64,000 bases of DNA. Source: Vibrio coralliilyticus ATCC BAA-450 (GTDB lineage: Bacteria; Pseudomonadota; Gammaproteobacteria; Enterobacterales; Vibrionaceae). The stretch's first letter is position 1, and each line of letters starts with the position of its first letter. The notes beneath the pieces are model-generated. The model searched no databases. It was not told the DNA's origin and saw nothing but the letters and a program-made list of their open reading frames with translations. Positions 34,205-41,848 of the stretch are shown here, piece after piece. A program made the translations under genes and the position numbers. The stretch lies in NCBI RefSeq assembly GCF_000176135.1, contig NZ_ACZN01000020.1, positions 62,001 to 126,000 on the forward strand. Direction: 5' to 3'.

Positions 34205-34669
34205 ATGGTGAAAGAAACTCAACTACAAGTAGAAGCCATTCGTAACGGCAGCGTGATTGACCATATTCCTGCTAACGTCGGCATTAAAGTGCTCAAACTT
34301 TTTAAAATGCACAAGACCAATCAACGCATCACCATTGGTCTCAACTTACCTTCTTCGGCGCTCGGCGAGAAAGACCTCATCAAGATTGAAAATGTCTATT
34401 TGACCAAAGAGCAGGCCAACCAATTGGCTCTGTATGCGCCGAAAGCCACCGTAAACCAGATTGAGGAATATCAGGTGGTCAACAAGCTGACCTTAGCGCT
34501 CCCAGAACATATTCATAGCGTCTTTGAGTGTCCGAACAGCAATTGTATTTCGCACGGTGAACCTGTCGAAAGCCACTTTAAAGTGCTGCAAAAGCAGAGT
34601 CACGTTCAGCTCAAATGCCACTACTGTGAAAAAGTATTCTCACGCGAAATCATGGCAGAAGTGCGCTAA
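34205..34669 (+). CDS. pyrI: aspartate carbamoyltransferase regulatory subunit
   Basis: Allosteric subunit of ATCase, binding CTP/UTP (inhibition) and ATP (activation). 154 residues from MVKETQLQVEAI with GCAGGAGAATT before it; the longer in-frame ORF from 34073 overlaps pyrB and is spurious. Zinc-binding cysteines stand in ECPNSNC and KCHYC at about 110-140. It completes the holoenzyme with pyrB. Confidence 0.97.
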   Translation: MVKETQLQVEAIRNGSVIDHIPANVGIKVLKLFKMHKTNQRITIGLNLPSSALGEKDLIKIENVYLTKEQANQLALYAPKATVNQIEEYQVVNKLTLALPEHIHSVFECPNSNCISHGEPVESHFKVLQKQSHVQLKCHYCEKVFSREIMAEVR

Positions 34670-34699
34670 TCAGCTCTGACAAACGCTATTTAAAAGTGC

Positions 34700-34737
34700 T
34701 GTGGATATTTATTCCCATTTGAGAATAAATATCCACA
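34700..34737. promoter_or_regulatory. paired ARG boxes between pyrI and argR
   Basis: A near-perfect inverted repeat with 15-base arms (TGTGGATATTTATTC and its complement). Read as ARG boxes, 34700-34717 and 34720-34737 each match WNTGAATWWWWATTCANW at 16 of 18 positions, with a 2-bp gap. E. coli argR is autoregulated through two boxes with a 2-bp gap, so this may be the operator of the downstream ArgR-type gene. Confidence 0.5.
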
Positions 34738-34762
34738 CACCACAGAATTATCAACCAATAAA

Positions 34763-34792
34763 ATCACCAATTAATAGTTTTTAATTGGTGAT
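34763..34792 (+). terminator. hairpin after pyrI
   Basis: Perfect 12-base arms ATCACCAATTAA / TTAATTGGTGAT with a six-base loop, followed only by CCCTTT. It may end the pyrBI transcript or act as a regulator site; the weak U-run leaves this open. Confidence 0.5.
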
Positions 34793-34955
34793 CCCTTTCA
34801 AAAAGCCACACTTTGTTTGGTGTTAAAATACTCCCGAATCAAATCTTTAAGTCACCACAGAAGTGACCGCTCAATGTCTGAAGGCACTACTAGGGAATGA
34901 AGTGCCGAAGGTCGCAAGGAAGAGTTATCTCTACGTCATGTTTTAAGGAGTTCGC

Positions 34956-35444
34956 ATGAGTGAAACTCTAAATCTCGCTTCGGTGGATTACACTGAAGAC
35001 AAAACCCTGACCGCAGCCTGTAAACGCCTGCTTCAACAGCAGAGCTTTACCACTCAGAATGAGTTGCGCGAAGCACTGGTTGATATTGGCTTTGAAGGTA
35101 TCAGCCAGTCTACGGTCTCGCGTCTGCTGTCTCAGCTTGGGGTAGTTAAGGTCCAGAATGCCTGTGGTAAAAAGGTGTATTGCATTACCGTTGAAACCGC
35201 ACCTGTGCGTGTTGAGTCATCGATTTCCTCGCAGATTGAATTCATTACCCATAATCAGGCGATGGTGGTGGTTAAAACTCACCCAGGCAGTGCCCAGCTT
35301 GTCGCACGATTGGTCGACATCGACCCACACACCGAAATCCTCGGTACAGTAGGTGGCAACGACACCGTCCTCGTGATACCAAAAGACACCGATCATATTG
35401 ATGCCTGCGAACGAGTGGTTCGCGCTCGACTCGGTGTGGCTTAA
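34956..35444 (+). CDS. argR: ArgR-family transcription regulator
   Basis: 162 residues, the normal ArgR length, with TAAGGAG upstream. N-terminal winged helix at about 15-75 (TTQNELREALVDIGFEGISQ, STVSRLLSQLGVVKV) and C-terminal hexamerisation/arginine-binding domain at about 90-160 (VVVKTHPGSAQLVARLVD, EILGTVGGNDTVLVIPKD). The conserved GGNDT is in place. Vibrios have another argR near mdh, so this may be a second, pathway-specific copy controlling the adjoining ADI genes; the window cannot show whether the other copy exists. Confidence 0.9.
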   Translation: MSETLNLASVDYTEDKTLTAACKRLLQQQSFTTQNELREALVDIGFEGISQSTVSRLLSQLGVVKVQNACGKKVYCITVETAPVRVESSISSQIEFITHNQAMVVVKTHPGSAQLVARLVDIDPHTEILGTVGGNDTVLVIPKDTDHIDACERVVRARLGVA

Positions 35445-35593
35445 GTCTTGCCTACATCATCTCAACTTAAGTCAGGTATCGGCCTGACTTAAGCTTTTGA
35501 ATTGGCGATATTTGTCGGAGTATGAAACTTATTCCCCCTTTCCCCTGTCTGATTGAGTTAAAATGATGAAAATTTAACTCAAGTGACTTTTCT

Positions 35594-37387
35594 ATGCGTG
35601 CCGTCTTTTCACTGATTTTATTATGTCTGACTGTAGCTTCTGCCCCTGCTATGGCGCTTTTCGAGCAGTCTAACTCTGCGCCTAGCTTCGGAAATCAGAG
35701 CAATACTTTTGTCCCTGTCGATCAAGCTTTCCCGTTTAACGCCTACCAACAAGGCGATCGGGTTTTCCTCGACTGGCAAGTCAAACAGGATTACTACCTC
35801 TACCAACACCGTTTATCGGTCAGCGGCGAAAATGTCACGGTAGGCGAGCTGAAAATGGAAGACGGCCAGCCCTACAAAGACGAGTTTTTCGGTGAGGTCA
35901 ACATCTATACCACACCTCTGTTTGTCGAAGTGCCTTTGGCCGATTATCAGGATGGCGCCCGTCTGATTGTCCAGTATCAGGGCTGTGCAAAAGCTGGCTT
36001 TTGCTACCCACCAGAGACTCGCGTGGTTGACTTAACCAGCTTCCAATCCAGCGCTGGTGACCAATCAGCGCCATCTGGCAGCGCAAGTTCTTCTGCCCCA
36101 ACTGACACTCCAGTCAAACCGTCACAGCCGGTTTCTCAGGAGTCGAGCCTAGCGTCCAGCCTAAGTGATAGCTGGTGGACCCCCTTACTGTTTTTAGCAC
36201 TGGGTGTTGGCCTTGCGTTTACGCCATGCGTACTGCCGATGTATCCGATTTTGACCAGTATTGTGCTTGGCAGCGGCAAACTGAGTCACGGCCGAGCATT
36301 AGGCCTGGCGTTTATTTACGTTCAAGGGATGGCACTCACCTACACCTTATTGGGATTGGTTGTCGCCTCGGCGGGTATGCAGTTTCAGGCCGCCATGCAA
36401 CACCCTTATGTCCTGATTGGTTTAAGCGTCATGTTTGTTGCCCTAGCGCTGTCGATGTTTGGTGCCTACACCATTCAGCTGCCAAGTGCAGTGCAGACTT
36501 GGCTCAATAACCTAAGTAACAAACAGCAAGGCGGCAGCTCGCTGGGCGTGTTTGCCATGGGTGCAATTTCTGGATTAGTCTGCTCCCCTTGCACCACAGC
36601 GCCGCTTTCAGGCGCACTGCTCTACGTCGCACAAAGCGGTGACTTACTCACGGGCGGCGTCGCACTGTACGCTCTCGCTTTAGGTATGGGCATCCCGCTA
36701 ATGCTGGTTGCGGTATTTGGCAACAAACTGCTGCCAAAAGCCGGTAACTGGATGGACAGAGTAAAAACCCTGTTTGGCTTTATTCTGCTTGCTGCGCCAA
36801 TCTTCTTACTTGAACGTATCCTGCCAGAAACTTGGGCAACCGGGTTGTGGTCCGCACTTGGTCTAGCCGCTTTTGGCTGGCTATACCATGTTAAAAACTC
36901 ACTGCCATTTGGCGGCTGGAAACAAAGTGCAGTCGGTATCATTGCGGTTCTTGGCTTATTCGCTTCAGCGCAACCCGCACTCAACTATTGGTTTGGTGGT
37001 CATACAGAACAAGCGCAGCCTAGTATTCAATTTACACGCATTAGCACTGTGGATGACCTCAACAGCCAGTTGGAACAAGCTAAGCTGGCAGGCAAGCCTG
37101 TGATGCTCGACTTCTATGCTGACTGGTGTGTGGCGTGTAAAGAGTTCGAAAAGTACACCTTCCACAAGCCTGATGTAGAAGCAAAGCTACGTAATTTTGT
37201 GCTGTTACAGGCCGATGTCACCAAGAACCTGCCGCAAGACATCGCACTGCTAAAAGAGATGAATGTACTTGGCCTGCCAACAATAGAGTTCTGGGACGCC
37301 AGCGGCCAACATGTCTCCAACGCCAGAGTAACCGGATTTATGCAGGCAGAGCCGTTTTTACAACACATCAACGCCCACAGCCTGTAA
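35594..37387 (+). CDS. dsbD: thiol:disulfide interchange protein DsbD
   Basis: Passes electrons from cytoplasmic thioredoxin to periplasmic DsbC/DsbG and cytochrome c maturation. 597 residues. Signal peptide to about 21 (APAMA). The periplasmic alpha domain has Cys pair CAKAGFCYP. The membrane core has eight segments, with FTPCVLPM and SPCTTAP cysteines. The C-terminal thioredoxin-like gamma domain carries DWCVACKEFEK (Cys512 and Cys515). All six redox cysteines are present. Confidence 0.96.
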   Translation: MRAVFSLILLCLTVASAPAMALFEQSNSAPSFGNQSNTFVPVDQAFPFNAYQQGDRVFLDWQVKQDYYLYQHRLSVSGENVTVGELKMEDGQPYKDEFFGEVNIYTTPLFVEVPLADYQDGARLIVQYQGCAKAGFCYPPETRVVDLTSFQSSAGDQSAPSGSASSSAPTDTPVKPSQPVSQESSLASSLSDSWWTPLLFLALGVGLAFTPCVLPMYPILTSIVLGSGKLSHGRALGLAFIYVQGMALTYTLLGLVVASAGMQFQAAMQHPYVLIGLSVMFVALALSMFGAYTIQLPSAVQTWLNNLSNKQQGGSSLGVFAMGAISGLVCSPCTTAPLSGALLYVAQSGDLLTGGVALYALALGMGIPLMLVAVFGNKLLPKAGNWMDRVKTLFGFILLAAPIFLLERILPETWATGLWSALGLAAFGWLYHVKNSLPFGGWKQSAVGIIAVLGLFASAQPALNYWFGGHTEQAQPSIQFTRISTVDDLNSQLEQAKLAGKPVMLDFYADWCVACKEFEKYTFHKPDVEAKLRNFVLLQADVTKNLPQDIALLKEMNVLGLPTIEFWDASGQHVSNARVTGFMQAEPFLQHINAHSL

Positions 37388-37406
37388 GCACCAGCGGATT
37401 AACTTC

Positions 37407-37434
37407 ACGCCAGTCTAACGACTGGCGTTTTTGT
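37407..37434 (+). terminator. dsbD terminator
   Basis: ACGCCAGT CTAACG ACTGGCGT followed by T-rich sequence, 20 bases after the stop codon. Confidence 0.9.
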
Positions 37435-37492
37435 ATCTTGTTTATTTATATGCAATTTGGCGATAAAACCCGATACAGTTCAGACTTTTAGG

Positions 37493-37511
37493 GTATGGAT
37501 ATTGTCCATAC
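37493..37511. promoter_or_regulatory. palindrome upstream of crbR
   Basis: GTATGGA TATTG TCCATAC is a seven-base inverted repeat about 55 bp before the crbR start. It could be an operator or a leader hairpin; its partner is unknown. Confidence 0.35.
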
Positions 37512-37564
37512 TCTCAAAGGTGACAATAATTCCTGTAAGCAAACTTTCAATAGCAGTTAACGTC

Positions 37565-38200
37565 ATGGACTCGACCTACACCATTATCATCGCCGACGAT
37601 CACCCTTTATTTCGTAATGCACTGTTTCAATCTGTGCACATGGCGGTTAGTGGTGCCAATTTATTGGAAGCGGACTCCCTCGATGCGCTTCTGGCAGTTC
37701 TTGCCAAAGAAGACGAACCCGACCTTCTGCTGCTTGATTTAAAAATGCCTGGCGCCAACGGGATGTCTGGGCTGATTCAGCTACGGGCAGAGTACCCGGA
37801 CATGCCCATTGTGGTCGTGTCGGCCAGTGAAGAACCTTCCGTAGTCACTCAGGTCAAGAGCCACGGTGCGTTTGGTTTTATCCCTAAGTCGAGTGACATG
37901 CGAGAATTGGTCAGTGCATTGAATCAGGTCTTGAGCGGCGAACCTTTCTTCCCAGAAGGCTCCATCACCAACAACGCAGCTTGTAATGACTTAGCAGAGA
38001 AAATTGCCACTTTAACGCCACAGCAATACAAAGTACTCGGAATGTTATCTGATGGTCTGCTAAACAAGCAAATTGCCTATGAGTTAAATGTTTCTGAAGC
38101 AACGATAAAAGCCCACATGACTGCGATCTTTAGAAAGTTAGGTGTTAAAAACCGTACTCAGGCTGTGATTTTACTTCAGCAGCTAGAATCTGAATCTTAA
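37565..38200 (+). CDS. crbR: LuxR/NarL-type response regulator CrbR
   Basis: 211 residues from MDSTYTIIIADDHPLF; the longer in-frame ORF to 37457 has no family sequence. REC domain at about 1-120, with acidic pocket ADD, phosphoacceptor in LLLLDLKMPG, and Lys in FIPKSSD. A LuxR-type HTH follows at about 145-205 (LTPQQYKVLGMLSDGLLNKQ, ATIKAHMTAIFRKLGVKNRT). In V. cholerae CrbS phosphorylates CrbR, which turns on acs in the acetate switch. The same gene set (crbS, acs) is nearby here. Named by context plus family, so moderate certainty. Confidence 0.82.
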   Translation: MDSTYTIIIADDHPLFRNALFQSVHMAVSGANLLEADSLDALLAVLAKEDEPDLLLLDLKMPGANGMSGLIQLRAEYPDMPIVVVSASEEPSVVTQVKSHGAFGFIPKSSDMRELVSALNQVLSGEPFFPEGSITNNAACNDLAEKIATLTPQQYKVLGMLSDGLLNKQIAYELNVSEATIKAHMTAIFRKLGVKNRTQAVILLQQLESES

Positions 38201-38306
38201 TTTTCTTTTTCACCCTATCTCGATCATTTATCTGCTAAGATAGTCAAGTCGGTCATCTGATCGACTTATTCATCCCTCTGTTTCACTAACTCTGGGAGTC
38301 AAATCA

Positions 38307-38933
38307 TTGCTTAGCGTATTGATCACTCAATTTGTCGTTCTCTGGGCCGTCATCGATCCGATTGGTTCAGTTCCGGTCTATCTATCCCAAACTCAACACC
38401 TTACTGCCAAGCAACGCCGTTTAGTGGCGCTCAAAGCGGTAGGTATTTCAACAGGCGTACTTCTGTTCTTCCTCATTGCCGGTCAGCTGCTGCTGGATGC
38501 AATGCAGATTCCTCTACCTGCGTTTCAGGCAGCTGGTGGCTTAGTACTCTTGCTGTTCGCTCTAACAATGATTTTTGGTGAATCTAAGCCTGAACAGGAA
38601 ACTAAGCTTTCTGAAGAAGTCAGCCACTCCGATCTGGCTGACTTAGCCGTCTACCCACTCGCGATCCCTTCAATTGCCTCTCCCGGCGCAATGATGGCGA
38701 TCGTGATGCTGACCGACAACCACCGTTATTCCTTGGTCGACCAAGGCATTACTGCCGCGGTGATGGTGAGTGTTCTGTTGATCACCTTACTCCTGCTGCT
38801 TGGCGCGACACATATCCAGAAATGGATTGGCAATGTCGGCGCTGCGATCATCAGCCGAGTCATGGGGTTGATCCTTGCAGCAGTGGCTTTAAACAACCTG
38901 TTATTGGGCATCAAAGACTTCTACCTTGGTTGA
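38307..38933 (+). CDS. MarC/YhgN-family membrane protein
   Basis: 208 residues beginning at a TTG (product LSVLITQFVVLWAVIDP), with GGGAG upstream. Six membrane segments with family stretches WAVIDPIGSVPVYL, AFQAAGGLVLLLFALTMIFG and LAIPSIASPGAMMAIVML. MarC-type proteins have no proven function despite the old link to antibiotic resistance. A terminator follows. Confidence 0.88.
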   Translation: MLSVLITQFVVLWAVIDPIGSVPVYLSQTQHLTAKQRRLVALKAVGISTGVLLFFLIAGQLLLDAMQIPLPAFQAAGGLVLLLFALTMIFGESKPEQETKLSEEVSHSDLADLAVYPLAIPSIASPGAMMAIVMLTDNHRYSLVDQGITAAVMVSVLLITLLLLLGATHIQKWIGNVGAAIISRVMGLILAAVALNNLLLGIKDFYLG

Positions 38934-39021
38934 ATTATTTTATAAAGTCATCAACACATCATTAGACCTTAGGCTAATTTAACACCACATTAACATCACA
39001 AAAATCTATCATTCAAATATT

Positions 39022-39049
39022 AAGCACCTGATTTTTAGGTGCTTTTTGT
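39022..39049 (+). terminator. terminator after the MarC-family gene
   Basis: AAGCACCT GATTTTT AGGTGCTT with a T-rich tail. It insulates the following symporter operon. Confidence 0.9.
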
Positions 39050-39153
39050 TTTTTCTCTCGCGACTAAAGTTGCAAAGAGTTCTTGTCAGCACCTTGCTAA
39101 TGTAGATGGTGAAACATTTATTTAACAACGAAACCAATCGTAAGGAGGCGGCA

Positions 39154-39417
39154 ATGGCGTTTGAAAGTCAGGAACGAGCCAAAGCCTACTGGGACAAAAA
39201 CGTAAAACTGATGATTAGCTTAATGGTTATATGGTTTGTCGTTTCTTTTGGCTGCGGCATTCTATTTGTCGACGAGCTTAACCAATTTCAGATAGGTGGT
39301 TACAAACTGGGCTTCTGGTTTGCACAACAAGGTTCCATCTATACCTTTCTAGGCATTATTTTCTACTACGCGTGGAAAATGCGCCAAATCGATCGCGAAT
39401 TTGATGTGGACGAGTAA
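39154..39417 (+). CDS. DUF4212 protein, small partner of the sodium/solute symporter
   Basis: 87 residues from MAFESQERAKAYW, with TAAGGAGG upstream; the longer ORF from 39106 is rejected. Two membrane segments: LMISLMVIWFVVSFGCGILFV and FWFAQQGSIYTFLGIIFYYA. DUF4212 proteins always precede SSS transporters of the type next door, with 12 bp between here, and are thought to be accessory subunits. Confidence 0.92.
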   Translation: MAFESQERAKAYWDKNVKLMISLMVIWFVVSFGCGILFVDELNQFQIGGYKLGFWFAQQGSIYTFLGIIFYYAWKMRQIDREFDVDE

Positions 39418-39429
39418 GGAGCAGTTCAG

Positions 39430-41157
39430 ATGGATTTGAAAACAATCACTTATCTCGTTGTAGGTGCCACCTTTATCCTTTATATCGGTATCGCAATTTG
39501 GGCACGCGCGGGATCAACTAAAGAGTTCTATGTTGCAGGGGGCGGGGTTAACCCGATCGCCAACGGCATGGCAACCGCCGCAGACTGGATGTCTGCTGCT
39601 TCCTTCATTTCAATGGCAGGCCTTATCGCTTTCATGGGCTACGGTGGTTCTGTATTCCTGATGGGCTGGACAGGCGGCTATGTACTACTCGCTCTGCTTT
39701 TAGCGCCTTACCTACGCAAATTTGGTAAGTTCACGGTACCTGAGTTCGTTGGTGAGCGTTTCTACTCCAATGGTGCACGTATTGTTGCGGTTGTGTGTCT
39801 GATTATCGCGTCAGTGACTTACGTAATCGGTCAGATGAAAGGGGTTGGTGTTGCCTTCGGTCGATTCCTTGAAGTGGACTACTCAACAGGTCTACTGATC
39901 GGTATGTGTATTGTATTCATGTACGCAGTAATGGGCGGCATGAAAGGCATTACCTACACGCAGATTGCTCAGTACTGTGTACTTATTCTTGCGTACACTA
40001 TTCCAGCTATCTTTATCTCGCTCCAACTAACGGGTAACCCAATTCCACAAATCGGTCTCGGCAGTACCATGGCCGGAACGGATGTCTATCTACTCGATCG
40101 GCTTGATCAGGTGGTCACCGAACTCGGCTTCAGTGAATATACCACCCAAGTACGTGGCGATACCTTGAACATGTTCGTCTACACCATGTCTCTGATGATT
40201 GGTACTGCGGGTCTACCGCACGTTATCATCCGTTTCTTCACGGTACCGAAAGTACGTGATGCACGTACTTCAGCAGGCTGGGCGCTAGTCTTTATCGCGA
40301 TTCTATACACGACTGCACCTGCGGTATCTGCAATGGCACGTCTAAACCTAATGGATACGGTTAACCCGGCTCCGGGTCAAAATCTTGCTTACGATGAACG
40401 CCCTGACTGGTTCAAAAACTGGGAAAAAACTGGCCTACTTGGCTTTGATGACAAGAACGGTGATGGCAACATCCAGTACACATCAAATGCTGAAACCAAC
40501 GAGCTGAAAGTCGACCGTGACATCATGGTATTGGCTAACCCAGAAATTGCCAAGCTACCTAACTGGGTTATTGCACTGGTTGCCGCGGGTGGTTTAGCCG
40601 CTGCTCTATCTACCGCTGCTGGCCTGCTACTTGCGATATCGTCGGCAATATCTCATGACTTAATCAAAGGTGTGATAAATCCGAATATCTCTGAGAAGAA
40701 AGAGCTACTGGCGAGCCGGATATCCATGGCGGTCGCAATTGCTGTCGCCGGTTATCTGGGGTTAAATCCTCCTGGCTTTGCAGCAGGTACGGTGGCACTG
40801 GCCTTCGGTCTGGCCGCATCGTCCATCTTCCCAGCCTTGATGATGGGTATTTTCAGTAAGAACATCAACAAGGAAGGCGCGATTGCCGGTATGATTGCAG
40901 GTATCACGATCACTCTATTCTACGTATTCCAGCACAAAGGCATCCTGTTCATCGCTGACTGGAAGTACCTAGAAAGCTGGGGCAGCAACTGGTTCCTAGG
41001 TATCGAACCTAATGCCTTCGGTGCTATCGGTGCGCTATTCAACTTCCTAGTTGCATTCGCGGTATCGAGAGTCACGGCAGAAACACCACAAGAAGTGAAA
41101 GATTTGGTCGAACACGTTCGTGTTCCAGCAGGCGCTGGAGATGCGGTAGATCACTAA
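39430..41157 (+). CDS. sodium:solute symporter (VC_2705-type, acetate/organic acid candidate)
   Basis: 575 residues with about 13 membrane segments: IGIAIWARAGSTKEFYVAGG, NGMATAADWMSAASFISMAG, TYVIGQMKGVGVAFGRFLEV, SLMIGTAGLPHVIIRFFTVP, AALSTAAGLLLAISSAISHD. It belongs to the large SSS subgroup paired with DUF4212 and related to acetate permease ActP. An unusual inserted loop at about 310-365 has a DKNGDGNIQY calcium-like motif. Location between crbR and crbS suggests acetate uptake, by inference. Confidence 0.9.
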   Translation: MDLKTITYLVVGATFILYIGIAIWARAGSTKEFYVAGGGVNPIANGMATAADWMSAASFISMAGLIAFMGYGGSVFLMGWTGGYVLLALLLAPYLRKFGKFTVPEFVGERFYSNGARIVAVVCLIIASVTYVIGQMKGVGVAFGRFLEVDYSTGLLIGMCIVFMYAVMGGMKGITYTQIAQYCVLILAYTIPAIFISLQLTGNPIPQIGLGSTMAGTDVYLLDRLDQVVTELGFSEYTTQVRGDTLNMFVYTMSLMIGTAGLPHVIIRFFTVPKVRDARTSAGWALVFIAILYTTAPAVSAMARLNLMDTVNPAPGQNLAYDERPDWFKNWEKTGLLGFDDKNGDGNIQYTSNAETNELKVDRDIMVLANPEIAKLPNWVIALVAAGGLAAALSTAAGLLLAISSAISHDLIKGVINPNISEKKELLASRISMAVAIAVAGYLGLNPPGFAAGTVALAFGLAASSIFPALMMGIFSKNINKEGAIAGMIAGITITLFYVFQHKGILFIADWKYLESWGSNWFLGIEPNAFGAIGALFNFLVAFAVSRVTAETPQEVKDLVEHVRVPAGAGDAVDH

Positions 41158-41173
41158 TCTACACTTAACTATT

Positions 41174-41213
41174 AAAGCCCCTCACGGGACGACCCGTCCG
41201 GGGCTTTTTTATT
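41174..41213 (+). terminator. symporter operon terminator
   Basis: AAAGCCCC / GGGGCTTT stem around a GC-rich loop that itself pairs (ACGGG / CCCGT), followed by a T-run. Confidence 0.9.
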
Positions 41214-41264
41214 GCTCTTAATTCAGTTACCGTAGTTTCGAAATGTTGTCGCAAGGAAGCCAAG

Positions 41265-41747
41265 ATGTTCAAAAATAAGCACTTTATTGTCGCTCTTTTG
41301 ATTGCACCGATTCTGTCCATTATTGCCTATTTCGGCACTGACATGGCAGTCAGCGAAAAACCCCATGCCGCCAAAGAAGGCCAGAGCTACAAACTGGTCA
41401 GCAAATCAAACTGCCGCTACACCAGTGGTTTGTGCGATATGGAAAATGGAGACTTTAAGGTCAAGTTCCGCTCAGAAAAGCTTACTGATGAAAATCTTGA
41501 GTTATCACTTCATTCAGCCCATTCTCTCGAAGGCGTTAAGCTTTCTTTGGTCGACAGCCAAGAGCAGAACGCGCAACCAATCAATATGGAACCAGCCGAT
41601 CAAGCAGGGCAAAACTGGTATATCACGTTACCTAAACCCACATCAGCAGACAGCTGGTTGAGAGTGGCGATTCAATCTGACGGCACGCTGTATTATGGGG
41701 AAACACAAACCGCATTCGTGAAATACGAAACACTGTTTACTGAGTAA
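41265..41747 (+). CDS. membrane-anchored protein of unknown function
   Basis: 160 residues. One N-terminal membrane segment at about 7-25, then a periplasmic beta-rich domain with two Cys close together (SNCRYTSGLCDMENGDF) that should form a disulfide. Immunoglobulin-like strand pattern later (LELSLHSAHSLEGVKLSLVD). GCAAGGAAG precedes the start. I do not recognise the family. Independent unit between two terminators, convergent with crbS. Confidence 0.85.
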   Translation: MFKNKHFIVALLIAPILSIIAYFGTDMAVSEKPHAAKEGQSYKLVSKSNCRYTSGLCDMENGDFKVKFRSEKLTDENLELSLHSAHSLEGVKLSLVDSQEQNAQPINMEPADQAGQNWYITLPKPTSADSWLRVAIQSDGTLYYGETQTAFVKYETLFTE

Positions 41748-41766
41748 ACCGAAATTAGAATAGCTA

Positions 41767-41799
41767 AAAGGGTTGACGTGAAGCGTCAACCCTTTTTGT
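41767..41799. terminator. terminator between the membrane-anchored protein gene and crbS
   Basis: AAAGGGTTGACG / CGTCAACCCTTT stem with a short loop and T-run. It can work in both directions for the converging genes. Confidence 0.9.
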
Positions 41800-41848
41800 T
41801 TAAACGCACTGAGTCATATTCAAACGCGCGACAGGATGCTTGGTAAGC

